64,000 bases of DNA, taken from positions 874,039 through 938,038 of the forward strand of contig JAJEKV010000141.1 of the NCBI GenBank assembly GCA_021234155.1, given 5' to 3'. A program made the position numbers and the translations under genes. This document shows, piece by piece, positions 21,446 to 32,014 of this stretch. The DNA comes from Isoetes taiwanensis (Eukaryota; Streptophyta; Lycopodiopsida; Isoetales; Isoetaceae). The notes below the pieces were generated by a model. It was not told the origin of the DNA, did not search any database, and saw nothing but the letters and a program-made list of their open reading frames with translations. The stretch's first letter is position 1. Each line of letters opens with the position of its first letter.

Positions 21446-22511
21446 GCCATATGTACATGATAATCACATGCAAAGCAAACATATCGCAGGTAGTGGAATG
21501 ATATGTAGAATGTACTCATGATGTGATGATGAATAGAATGATGTCCCTCGATATAAAAAAAAGGACTACAAAACTCAAAATGGGCATCATCCTTGTTGCA
21601 TTAACTATACGTTTATCTGAGACCAAACAAAATAGCTAAAATAATGAAGAGACATAAAACAAAAATATATTTTAACCCATTAAAGCATTTAATACAAACT
21701 ATCATTATGTCAATTGCCTTATACTAAATGGATTCTAGATCCTATTTGGAGTAACAATGTAACAAGATGAAAATTTTATCTACAATAAATAACAATGATC
21801 ATATAACAACAACCTAACCTTTTAATCTAGAATATTTGTTGCCTGATTATTGTGATTTTTGTTAGAATGCTTAAAGATCTAAATTGAATAAGATTGGTCT
21901 TAAGGTCAAAATAATGTCGACATTCCAAACATTTTACTTTTTCCTACTTAAAGTTGAAGGTCAAATTCAATAAAAATTTACTTTAAGTTCTTGAAGTTCC
22001 CCTTGTTTCATTGTTGCCAAATTCTCAAGCTAACATCTTACAAGCCTTAGTCACGCAAGCCAACAAAGGAATTTACTCTGATTCTTCTACCTCTACTACA
22101 CAACCATGGGGATCTTTTCCATACAAGAATTTCTTTTCTTTTCTTTTTCCTCCCCCTCTTTCTCTTTTTTTTTTTTTTTTTTTTTTTTGTACATTTGCAG
22201 TCATCAATCATTTCATTTAGGTCTTCACGTTTTGCCAAAAATTTTGATGTCCCATTTCTTTATTCTCTCTCTTCGTAAAAGGCTAGTCTCTCTTCGTAAG
22301 AGGCTAGAGTGGTAAAGTCAGCTTCAAATTTTGCTAGGTAAAATCACAAAAGGCCCCAGGCTGTATATGTTATGTTCCCAACTGAATAGATATCCGACAA
22401 ATACAAGAGTCCAAATTCCACTCCAAAATTCATTGCAGTGCTTTTATGATTGAACCTTTATCATAGTACTAAGTATGATGGTATGGCAAATGGCTAGGAT
22501 AGGTTTAGAGT
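21446..22511. other. Non-coding, AT-rich; poly(T) tract
   Basis: No gene seen. A T homopolymer of about 23 lies near 22166-22188 beside a CT-rich stretch, and a short duplication (ctctcttcgtaaaaggctag) lies at about 22265-22310. Confidence 0.5.
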
Positions 22512-23215
22512 GTGTGGTGGTATGCAGGGGAGAGTGATTTGTTTATTTTAGAGCATCTATGTATTCTCCATTGTTACCTCACCAGTGCCATTCTTAGCTA
22601 TGTTCCATATTATTTTTGTTACCCAAGCTTTGTGGTTGGCATGGGTAGCTTAGGGGCATTTCCCAAAGCTCTATGGTTTGGGATTCAAACCATTTGGTGT
22701 TGGTACGAGTCCGCCTATGTATGTGCTTGTTGTTCCTTTTGTAGGTACAACTTGCCACGAGGATGGAGGGTAGAGTGGTATGAGTTTATCATCTTAGAAT
22801 GCACTAGAATAGTTTGTATATGTGGAAGTATAGAATGTACCAAAATAGTTTGTATCTCTCCATGGTGGAGGTATGAGTTCCATATTATTTTTGTTAGCCA
22901 ACCTTTGTGGTTGTCACGAGTAGCCTTGTGGCGTTTTTCAAGGCTCTATGATTTGGGGTTCAAACCCTTTTTTGTTGGTACGAGTTTTCTATGTATGTGC
23001 TTGTTATTCTCTTTGCATGTACAACTTGGCATAAGGATGGAGGGTAGAGTGGTTTGAGTTTATCTACTTAATGCACTTTTGTATTTCTCCATGGTGGAGG
23101 TATGAGTTCCCAATGACTGTGGTGCTTAGCTATGTTTTATTCCCATGTCGTAAACAATTTTCTTAGTTGCGGCATTGCAGGTACAACTTGGCATGAGGAT
23201 GGAGGGTAGAGTGTT
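22512..23215. repeat. Tandem repeat of roughly 200-300 bp, three partial copies
   Basis: Blocks tatgtgcttgttgttcc, gtacaacttg(c/g)ca, aggatggagggtagagtggt and tggtggaggtatgagttcc recur at about 22715-22790, 22865-23060 and 23090-23210. A 181-codon open frame (22512-23057) arises because the unit stays open in one frame. Its translation repeats itself and matches nothing I know. Confidence 0.7.
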
Positions 23216-23346
23216 CGCATCGCTGAAACATATTCAACACTAGTTGGGGATGGCAACTAATTTGAGAAAAGCTGCATCGACACTAGAATTCAAAAAATGG
23301 TCCACAAATTCAGGTTTTGTCCAAATATAACAAAACAATGCTTAAA

Positions 23347-24960
23347 CTAATCTAAATCATACGTGTGACCATCATGAGGAATAAAGAAGGTGAGAGCCAT
23401 ACGTCGCAGAGGATTGCTACAAAAAACATACTCAGAGCCAAACCTCACAAAAACATGCAGAAATCCAGTAAGAAGGGCGTGGAGTTGCAGGAAACGGACC
23501 GGATCAGGTAAAATTGCAGGAAAAAGATTGGAAAGAAAGATTGGATTATCGTATAAGTCGTTGGAAAAGGATTGGAAAGGAAGATTGGAAGGTCGAACCA
23601 AATGGCAATAAGGAATGCTGCTGTGGGAAGATGCCGATAACAAGCTAATTGAAATGACAACACATATATAATGCTCATCCCTCCCCAGAATGACGATCTG
23701 ATTGCTCAGATCAGTGCAACCAAAGTGAACAGCTATAGGGCATGCTTGCCAGAAAAGCTTGGCTTTAGTTCTTGGAAAGGAGTGGAAAGGGAAGAGAAGC
23801 TTGAAGGGTAGATGAAAGAACACGGCGACAAAGAAGAAGAAATTTGAGGGAAATAATAGGAGGAAAGATGGGGTATTGTAAGTTAGAGCACAAAATGTCT
23901 TTGCATCTGCCCAGTACATCGCTAATCAAGCTTGCTTTAGCAATACCAAGGTGCAACCTGAGGTCTTAGGCTACTATTGCACTCATACTAAAAGAATTTA
24001 GTTGTTTCAGGTCAAGTAACATAAATTTATGCTGTGTTTTTCATGATATTAAGTTGGATATACAATTCTGTGCCAACTTATATTATTTTGTATTTATACA
24101 ATTGTACTCATAATTTTTTTTTCATGATATTAAATTAGATATACAGCTGACCAATTTATATTAGTCTGAGTTATACGATTCTACTCGGAATTATAGAATG
24201 ACTCACTTATCATTCGTTGGATGACTCGTACGTAGGCATCTGCTCTTAACCCCTCATAGCATTAAGCTTGCCAACATGAAAAGTCATGAGCACAATACAT
24301 AGTTTATTTGATATAAATTTGTTGATATTGTATTGGTAAAGCAAATGATGTTGAATTATTGATGTTATTAGTGGGGTTTTTTAATCCGGGCCATGGTGCT
24401 CACGGGCTTCGGCCCATGCAATGTATTTTTGTTTTCTTTGTACTTGTGGTCGCATGTCCTTCGTGACGCTGCCTTTGTGGTGCGACGTAAAAATATACTT
24501 CCTTCCTTCCTTCCTTCCTTCCTATGTCCTTATGTTTGCCAATATGGAAAGCCATAAATATACATCACTGTTTTGTTTGCAAATGAAGACGCTGATAAGG
24601 AATGCTACCGTGAGAAGACGACGATAACCGGCTAATTGAAATGAAAAAATATACATAGTGCTCGTCCCTTTTCAAAATGATGATTCGATGGCTCGGATCG
24701 ATGCAACTAAGTGAATAGCTACAGGCCTGCTTGCCCTAGAAGCTTGGCTTTAGTTTTTGAAAAGGAGCGGGACGGGAAGAGAAGCTTGAAGGGTAGATGA
24801 AAGAAGAGACGACGAAGGAGAAAAAGATTTGAGGGAAATAATAGGAGCAAAGATAGGATATTGTAAATGGTACATATAGGAAAATGAGACGAATTAGAGC
24901 ACAAAATGTATTTGCATCTCCATGCCCAGTACATCGTTAATCAAGTTTGCTTTAGAAAAA
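23347..24960 (-). repeat. Dispersed repeat family R, two copies (minus orientation)
   Basis: Copies at 23347-23960 and about 24590-24960 match, in reverse complement, 37650-38260 and 39000-39500. Shared landmarks are ctccttccttt-rich ends, cttggaaaggagtggaaagg, gatcagtgcaacc-type blocks, and tcatgaggaataaagaaggtg. The copies keep an open peptide FGC-DLS-Q----GRDEHYICVVISI in one frame, the only coding-like conservation. A CT microsatellite (ttcc)n lies at 24499-24521. Confidence 0.7.
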
Positions 24961-25617
24961 CCAAAGTGCAACGTAAGGCTGTAGGCTATTTTTACACATA
25001 GACTGAAAGAATTTAGTTGTATTTTCAGGTCAAGTTAAAAGGAACATAAGTTTGTGCTGATTTGATATACCATTCTGTGCCAACTTATATTATTTTGAGT
25101 TATGTAATTGTAATCAGGAATTTTTTTTCCATGATGTTAAGCTGAATATATACAATTGTATGGCAGCTTATATTATTCTGAGCTATATAATTGTACTCGA
25201 TACGCACTTATCATTCATTGGATGTCGTAGGCATTTGCTCTTGACCCCTCATAGTATTAAGCTTGCCAACATGAAAAGCCATAAGCACAATACATGGTTT
25301 ATTTGATACAAATTTGTTGATATTTTCTTGGCAAAGCAAATGAAGATGTTAACTTGGTTGTGCATCTTCCATTGTTTTAAAGCACGAAATGAAGCACATC
25401 ATCACCACGTCATCACCTATGTACATGGAAAGCCATAAAAATGCGTTGATGTTTTGTTTGCAAATGAATCCGAAGAAGCCATATGTTTTGTTTGCAAATA
25501 AAGAGAATGCATTGTTGAAAATTAGAAGTTCAAATTCTCTATAAACTCAACAACCAAAGGGACAACTTGCTTGTAAAAAAGACTGAGCGAAAAGACATAC
25601 ATACATAGGGTACATGC
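24961..25617. other. Non-coding 3' flank of the glycine-rich protein gene
   Basis: AT-rich; contains a diverged duplication of the 24010-24330 stretch (landmarks attaagcttgccaacatgaa and ggtttatttgata). No gene seen. Confidence 0.5.
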
Positions 25618-25697
25618 CTCAACCGAGCAACAAGGTGCAGCAGGCTAAGGGCATGTAAAACTGTACAAGAATGCTGGGCAGAGCATTGGCTTGAGAT

Positions 25698-26033
25698 TTA
25701 GTGATGGCCACCATAGCCACCACCATGGTGACCTCCGTAGCCACCATGGCCTCCACCGTAGCCACCTCCATGACCGTAGCCACCACCATGGCCTCCACCG
25801 TAGCCACCATGGTGACCACCGTAGCCACCATGGCCTCCACCGTAGCCACCATGGCCACCACCGTAGCCACCATGGTAGCCACCACCGTATCCTCCCCCAT
25901 ATTGAGCAGCAACCTGCCCAGGTTTAGGCGTGGTTTGTTCAGCGAGCTCGCGGGCCTCCAGTGTTGAGGCACTTACTACTAGCACCACTAAAAAAATCGC
26001 CATCGTCCATTTCCCGTCCATGCTTGCTCCCAC
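25698..26033 (-). CDS. Secreted glycine/histidine/tyrosine-rich protein, 111 aa
   Basis: An uninterrupted single-exon ORF. Residues 11-24 (MAIFLVVLVVSAST) form a hydrophobic signal-peptide core with a likely cleavage after LEA at about residue 27. A short linker RELAEQTTPKPGQVAAQ follows, then a low-complexity domain of GGY, GGH and GGYGGHH repeats to the stop at 25698. This is the architecture of plant glycine-rich cell-wall or apoplastic proteins; the regular histidines could bind metal (inference). A TATA box (TATAAAA, minus strand, 26067-26061) lies only about 28 bases above the first ATG, so transcription may begin near that codon and the in-frame ATG at 26021 or 26003 may be the real start. 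It is one of only two intact genes in the window. Confidence 0.85.
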   Translation of the reverse strand: MGASMDGKWTMAIFLVVLVVSASTLEARELAEQTTPKPGQVAAQYGGGYGGGYHGGYGGGHGGYGGGHGGYGGHHGGYGGGHGGGYGHGGGYGGGHGGYGGHHGGGYGGHH

Positions 26034-26060
26034 TATACAAAACGCCCCCTTCGTTCCTCC

Positions 26061-26067
26061 TTTTATA
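26061..26067 (-). promoter_or_regulatory. TATA box of the glycine-rich protein gene
   Basis: GGTATAAAAGGAG on the minus strand. It is the only good TATA match immediately upstream of the ORF, at 28-34 bases from the first ATG. Confidence 0.6.
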
Positions 26068-26169
26068 CCTCAGCCTGCCCTGTTGACCTCCTTCGCTCGC
26101 CCCGTCTTCCTCGCCCCAGCTTTGACAAATCTCATTACTTTCTACTTTCGTCTTAGGCGGTGCTAAATC

Positions 26170-26690
26170 TACCCCTCCCCTACGTTTGCCACGTTATATT
26201 CAATCTTATTATTGACCCATATGGCTAACCTAAATGTCAAGGAACCACATTCAATGAACGTTGACCAACACCCTTGCTGGTGCACAATGAGTTTAACAGA
26301 AGACTTAGCAAATAATATCTTGATTGAAGTTAGAATTGGGTATGTGTTATGTGCATTGCTGGCTCTTTTTCCCCAAAGACTCCTATTTCTTCTCATTACT
26401 AGCCCCAACAACACGATTATACTGTTGCTAATTCAGCGTGTATATACTTCTTTTGCATACAAATGATAAGAAATTCAACACTAGTGTAACAAGTTGCAAT
26501 GTACGCAATACTTGGGGAATGCACCTATGCATGCCTATAGGTGGCATGCATAAGTTTAGATTAAAATCCTCCTATATAAATGTTTTTTCTTCTTGGCCTC
26601 ATAAGTCTACAAAGGTCACACCCCTCCAATACACATGCATTTGTTTACAAATAAAATATACCGCTCCCCTGCTACATTGCCATCCATACT
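26170..26690. other. No gene recognised
   Basis: Unique-looking sequence upstream of the glycine-rich protein gene; short open frames only. Confidence 0.4.
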
Positions 26691-26699
26691 AGCCTCATA

Positions 26700-27500
26700 C
26701 GTTGATCCCCAAATTTCATTTAGGTTGATAAGGCATGGGGACTACTCTGTGGAAGAATGGTACGTTGATGGGCAGTTGGCGCGTTGGCAATTGTTCCATG
26801 ATAGATTTCAACTAAAGGAGCCGAGTGGCTAATAATCTCCCACTCCATCCCCCATAAGGCCCAGGACCTATATGGCACTATAACCCAAAGATTGATTCTA
26901 CGAACTTTGTGAAGTGTTATGAGCTTCTGGCCATTCTGAATGAGTTACCTCTCTCGGAGGGGTGGGCTTTACAGGTCCAAGGATATGATTGGGGCCAGAT
27001 GTAGAGGTGGCTTTGGAACCCAATTGTGCCACCTAAGATTCACAGTGCACGGGTCCCTAGGTGTTAACACTTGGGTTCACAAGATAAAGCTTTGTATTAG
27101 TGACTTATGTCCAATGTGTGGCCTATTCCTTGGGACCCTAGAGCACTTTATGTTTCTATGCATAGACATTCAGCCCATATGGAGTTGGGTCCAGGGATTA
27201 TTCCACACTACATTGCGCAATCAAGAGGTCCTTCTAGGCATATATCCTTCTAGGTTGTATGGGTAAAGAAGTTAGCCTTCCATCTCTAGAAGGCATGGTT
27301 GCTATGGTTCATTTGGAATAGGCGGCACGAGGAATCGAGAGATGCAATCTTAAGCTTTGATTCCTCAGTTGAGGTCCAAATTGTATCTCTCATAGTAGGC
27401 ATCCACTTGGAAAGAACATTTCAAAACAACTATTTGGGAAAAGACCCTCCATATGTAGACAGTTTAGGTATATTCTTGCTACGAGAAGAAATATAAAGTG
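26700..27500 (+). pseudogene. LINE reverse-transcriptase C-terminal fragment (zf-RVT region)
   Basis: Across several frames the plus strand gives HGDYSVEEWYVDGQLARW, CHLRFTVHGSLGVNTWVHKI, then the zinc-binding signature DLCPMCG...LEHFMFLC, IQPIWSWVQ and LLWFIWNRRHEESRD. These are C-terminal landmarks of plant L1-type LINE ORF2 (zf-RVT domain). At least three frame changes make it dead. A (ggaa)n tract at about 27591-27611 lies just past its end. Confidence 0.75.
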
Positions 27501-27624
27501 TGCTTATGCGATATTTGGGCTGTCTGAGCAAGAAATATAAAGTGTGCTTATGCGATATTTGGTCTATCGTCTGAGCATGTTTGTTGGAAGAAGGAAGGAA
27601 GGAAGGAAGGTTTTTTCGGCCCAA

Positions 27625-28163
27625 TGTTCTAATACAAAAACGCTTTCATGTTCTACTATATCGCTCATTTTGATTTAAATTTTATCCTTCAAAGGAAAAA
27701 AAAAAAAAGCTCTTCCTATCTCTTTGCTAAATATGTCCGAAAGCAAAAAGGGAACTTAGACAATGTACTCAATAAGTATGCACACTTGCAGACTGTAAGC
27801 CATCCAACATTATATCATGAAAGTAGACCTATTATCAATACCCCCTCTCATTGCTCCCATGATAGCTCACATATTTCTATCAATCAAAACTAATCCAAAA
27901 TGTCATACGTTTTCCATTCATATATGTATGCAAATACCCCTTAAAAATACCCACTTTCATGTAATTCGTTTATAACACTAAATCTTGCTATATCACTTAA
28001 TTTTGGGCCAAGATCACCTGGGAATTTGATGAAATGACTTCCCTTGAGATAATTGCCCTAAAAATGGAATACGCTTCATATAAAATGGATTATAAAACCT
28101 AGGATTTTTATGCACAATACACCAGTTGCATAATCTGTAATTTTCCACATCATTAAAGAACCA
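27625..28163. other. No gene recognised
   Basis: AT-rich sequence with short open frames only. Confidence 0.4.
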
Positions 28164-29442
28164 GAAATAAATGTAGAATAGAATAGAATAAATTTTTTAA
28201 CGTCCACGGAGACCAATAGGTCATGGGACCCATACAATGGGCTAGTACAATCATTACTACTAGGATTAAAAAACCCCTGCCTCGAAAGGATTTCAAGGGA
28301 AAAACCTTTGCAGTAATGATGATACTAGACAAGCAGAGATAATGACTACTGAGGGCTCAGTAATTGCAGACGTTTATCTAGAACCTCAAGTATGTATAAT
28401 GCCAAGTCATGCACAGATGGTGCTCTGAGAAGTTGTGGAAGCGTGGAATGGAATGCTAAGGTCAAAAAACGATTCCGGACTATCTCAAAAGCAGGGCAAC
28501 TCGAGGAAGAGTATGGCTTTCATCTTCAATAACCTCAGAATCGGCAATGTGCACATAGTCTCGCTTCTTCGCGGCAATTGCGGCTGCTCCCATCTACCCG
28601 CCTCAATCCGTGACTGTGGGACCCGGTGCGGAATTGATGCAATAGCTACAAGCTTGTTCCTCGACAATGAAGCAAGCAAATAAGCTTGGGGCCCCGTGCC
28701 AAGGTGGGATTTATGTGTGCATGATAATGACCGGTTTTCACTTGGGCCAAAGTAATTGCGTCCCATATCTTTTGAGACGCGACCATTGAGATATTGTTGC
28801 AAAAGCTCGGGATCGAATCGGCAAGCATCGAGCAAAGGTTTAGTTGCAATGTTTCAACGGGCAAACCTATAGTGCAATGCTCTTTCCAACATCGTTTCAA
28901 ATGCCGAGGAGATTCAGCCATGGCAAGTGCAAGAACGGGATACCTAACATCATCCATGTGGTGCACCTTGCGGATATAGTGGAGATGGTGCTTCATGGCG
29001 TAATGTTGAAGAGGCCAAAACCCGCCTCTTGTAAAAAGAATAGCATAGGGCACCGTTGTTTTAACTCAAGGTCGTAAGTGAGAAATGACTTTTGCACCCA
29101 CTCCAAGCTCTCCCAAGCACTAGCACTAATGGCAGGCCCCCACATTTCAGAACCATACAGTAAAACAGGCTCTACCAAAGCCCGAAACAAGTGAGCTTTC
29201 CGTGGCCAATCATGAATTTCTGCGCGAAAACAATTGTTTTGCATTGCATAGAGTGCTCTCCATCCAGCAGCCACCCGCTTGGTAATACACTGTTCCCAAA
29301 GTGTGTTCTTACAGAATTCTACACCAAGATACTTGTAGCTATCTACAACTTCAACTTCGCCACTATCATAGTGCATAGTAGAAACATTGTGACGAGAAGA
29401 TTGAACTACCAAAAGATGTAAAACATTGCCCGAGCATTGCAT
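28164..29442 (-). mobile_element. 5'-truncated LINE (L1-type), 3' part of ORF2 and tail
   Basis: Reading leftward from 29442: EVVDSYKYLGVEF, AAGWRALYAMQNNC, LFRALVEPVLLYGSEMWGPA and ESLEWVQKSFL, then after one frameshift near 29040 the segment RYPVLALAMAESPRHLKRCW, and after another a cysteine/histidine region (ETMCTL...DESHTLLELPCF-like). This is the thumb and C-terminal part of a LINE reverse transcriptase. The minus strand then runs through CCCATGACCTATTGGTCTCC and ends with the tail-like repeat TTCTATTCTATTCTAC near 28164, typical of a LINE 3' end. The catalytic FADD region is absent. Confidence 0.8.
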
Positions 29443-30554
29443 CTCGATTCATGCATAACGCTCCTCCAATATGCTAGCATAATCTCGAATCTACTAACCT
29501 GTAAGGTATATAAAGAACACAATATTCCAAATCCTATCAATCTAATAAGTCCAATGTCTCAACTTCAACAATCTCCAATTTGTCATGTCTTAAAATATCA
29601 ATCATCATCTGAAAGAGAACATATTGTTTGTCATCATCTTGTTATCAATCATCTACACAGTTTACAACAGAGAAACAATTATGATGGCCTCGTCACCTTA
29701 CCATCACAAGTTTAAAACACATTACAAAAAAAAAAAAAAAAAAAAAAAACATATAAGAGTCCATATTTCCGTGATTAGTGATTCAAAGCATGTGTGTTCA
29801 TCCTGGAATGCTAGAGCATATCATAATGATGCATATTCCTATTGCCCTACTAAGGGCAGCTCTACTTATGATCACCTGGCTAATAGATGGCACTTAGCTG
29901 CCAACATCCATATAGGTTAGCCATAACTCTATGCATCAATTGATATGTTACTCATCGTGTCTCCCGAAGGATTCATCTATCATGCCATCTGTATTCACGG
30001 GGTAACCAAACCCCTCCTCCCCTCCCCCCTCCCCCCCAGGTATACAATTTTTCACAAGAAAATCTTTCTCCCATAGACCTTGCACGACCTTGTAAAGTAT
30101 ATCCTCTAATAGTATTTCTACATATCTTGTGCTCGTAATATAACCATTAACTTATGAACAAGTAGGCAATTGCCCTAAAAACTTATTAAACATATAGATC
30201 GTCAGTTCGTCATATCCTGCTAAAGTCTATTTATAAGAACACTATTCCAATATATGGTAAGCAAAAAATATAAATATGACAACGCCCCCATAAAATACCC
30301 TTAACTTAATTAGAAGTTAGTCCAAGCCTTCCATACATTGCTTGTCAAGCAATAATTTGACACTCAATGCACCTTCTCTGGATGTAATGGCATGGACTGT
30401 GACATCTATGTTATTAATATTGTGAAGCATTTTCTTGCTGACCTACATAACAAAACTCTGCAGAATCTTAGTATCTCAATCGCAATTTAGCATCAGTTGT
30501 GCATTACAGATTCAAACTAATAAAATGATTCACTTGTTGTAGATTGTCATTGGC
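29443..30554. other. Non-coding; poly(A) and C-rich tracts
   Basis: A run of about 23 A lies near 29727-29749, and a C-rich run (cccctcctcccctcccccct...) lies at about 30008-30038. No gene seen. Confidence 0.5.
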
Positions 30555-30960
30555 AAGGTCTGGTGCAGCCTTGCAGAAGAACAAGGAGACTTTCCACCTC
30601 CGGGGAACACAACTAGATGCAAAACCAGTTTTGATGCGATGACGAGGGAGAAAACTAGATTGTGTAGAGTCAGCTAGAATGTCTCAAAATTTTTTTGCCA
30701 ATGTCTATGCGCCATTCGTCCATGAAGCTATTACTGCGAGTCCGCCAACATCCAGATATCCTATTCCACCATCCAATGATGTTCTAGGACTTATCAGTCC
30801 CTGGTCCACAAGAATAGATTGTGCCAACTTTGATGAAAGTGCCTCCCTATCGTGAAGTGCAGTAGTTCAAGGGCTACATATATGGCTTTGGCATTCCAGT
30901 AGTCAAGAACTCTCTGGTTACGGATCTTCAATCCTAGAAACTGGTCACACATGGCATTCA
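30555..30960 (+). repeat. Repeat family S, truncated copy A
   Basis: Shares with 37315-37590 and 38740-38920 the blocks ccaatgtctatgcgc, gcgagtccgcca, gtgcctccctatcgtgaagt, caagggttacatatatg and cttcaatcctaggaactggt. Identity ends abruptly near 30959, about 300 bp before the transposase-like gene. Confidence 0.75.
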
Positions 30961-31269
30961 TTAGGGTTTTTTTTAGATTAAAAAAGGGCCTTCAAAACAT
31001 GCCAACTAAGCCAAATGAAGATAAATGAACTACCAATCAGAAATCAGAGCCTGACGGGTCCAGTCAGCAAAACTGTTATAACTAACTTACTGGATCACAT
31101 TTTCTAGCATAACTGTTGATAGAAAAGTCCAAATGAGCTTTCGTTTAGTGCAATAGATAGATCTCGTTGAGATCTTTCCAAACTTAGATGCTTTGCACAT
31201 ATTTTAACCACTTATGATTGTCAAAACTCCAAAAAATATGGTTTTTACCATTTTTTACTATCCTACGGG
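30961..31269. other. Upstream flank of the transposase-like gene
   Basis: No open frame continues upstream of about 31270; no promoter or TIR recognised. Confidence 0.4.
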
Positions 31270-32014
31270 GCTAAAGATGTCACTATAGACACTTCGAACA
31301 ACTTTGCAAAGTGCAACTTGTGTGCTAAGTTGAAAGAGATTCTGGATAAGACCAAGCAACCAAGCCAAAGGGCTAAGATAAGGGAGCAAATGAAAGATCA
31401 CATGACAGACCAACTATCATGTAGATCCACTTATTGGATGTGGAGAACATTATCATGTTTGGAACCCAATAACTATATTTGTATTATACATGACAAGATG
31501 GATCAATCGAAGACTTGTTTGCCACAGTATAGTTACATACCCAAGCAAATCATTAGAGCTTATCATTTGCAAGTCTCTCTGACAGGTGCAATAGTGCATG
31601 GCTCGGTGCCAATTTATTATGGCCATTTTAGTTTGCAATTGTGGAGTGATGGTCCTGATTTTCATATTGGAAGTGTGATGAGGTGCTTGAGGAACTATGA
31701 GAGTGGTTATTTTGGTGACCTCCACAACCCTGGAGGTGGTAGCCAACCACTCTTCAGTGCATTGTTGGATAGAAAGCCTAATAATTTAGAGAAGTTTACT
31801 AAGGCAAGGTTTAGGAAGTCAGGTGCTTTTGAACATGTTGGAGCCTCAAGTTCACGTCCCCAACCTCGAGATTTACCACCAAAGTTCCTCCTCCAACTTG
31901 ACAATTGTGCTGGACAGAATAAAAACAAGTATATGTTCTCATTCCTATCTTATTTAGCAGCTGTGGGTGTCTTTGAAAGAGTGAATTTAGGGTTCTTAAT
32001 GCCTGGACATACTC

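Noticed and set aside
22512-23057. 181-aa ORF
   Set aside because: Translation of a tandem repeat; the protein repeats itself and resembles no family.
23347-23919. 190-aa minus-strand ORF
   Set aside because: Belongs to a multi-copy repeat (family R) with frame not kept in full in the other copies; treated as repeat, not gene.
25691-25972. Antisense and shifted ORFs over the glycine-rich protein
   Set aside because: Shadows of the GGY/GGH repeat; the secreted-protein frame explains the composition.
30008-30038. C-rich run as G-quadruplex element
   Set aside because: Could fold on the minus strand, but it has no gene context; noted only as a tract.
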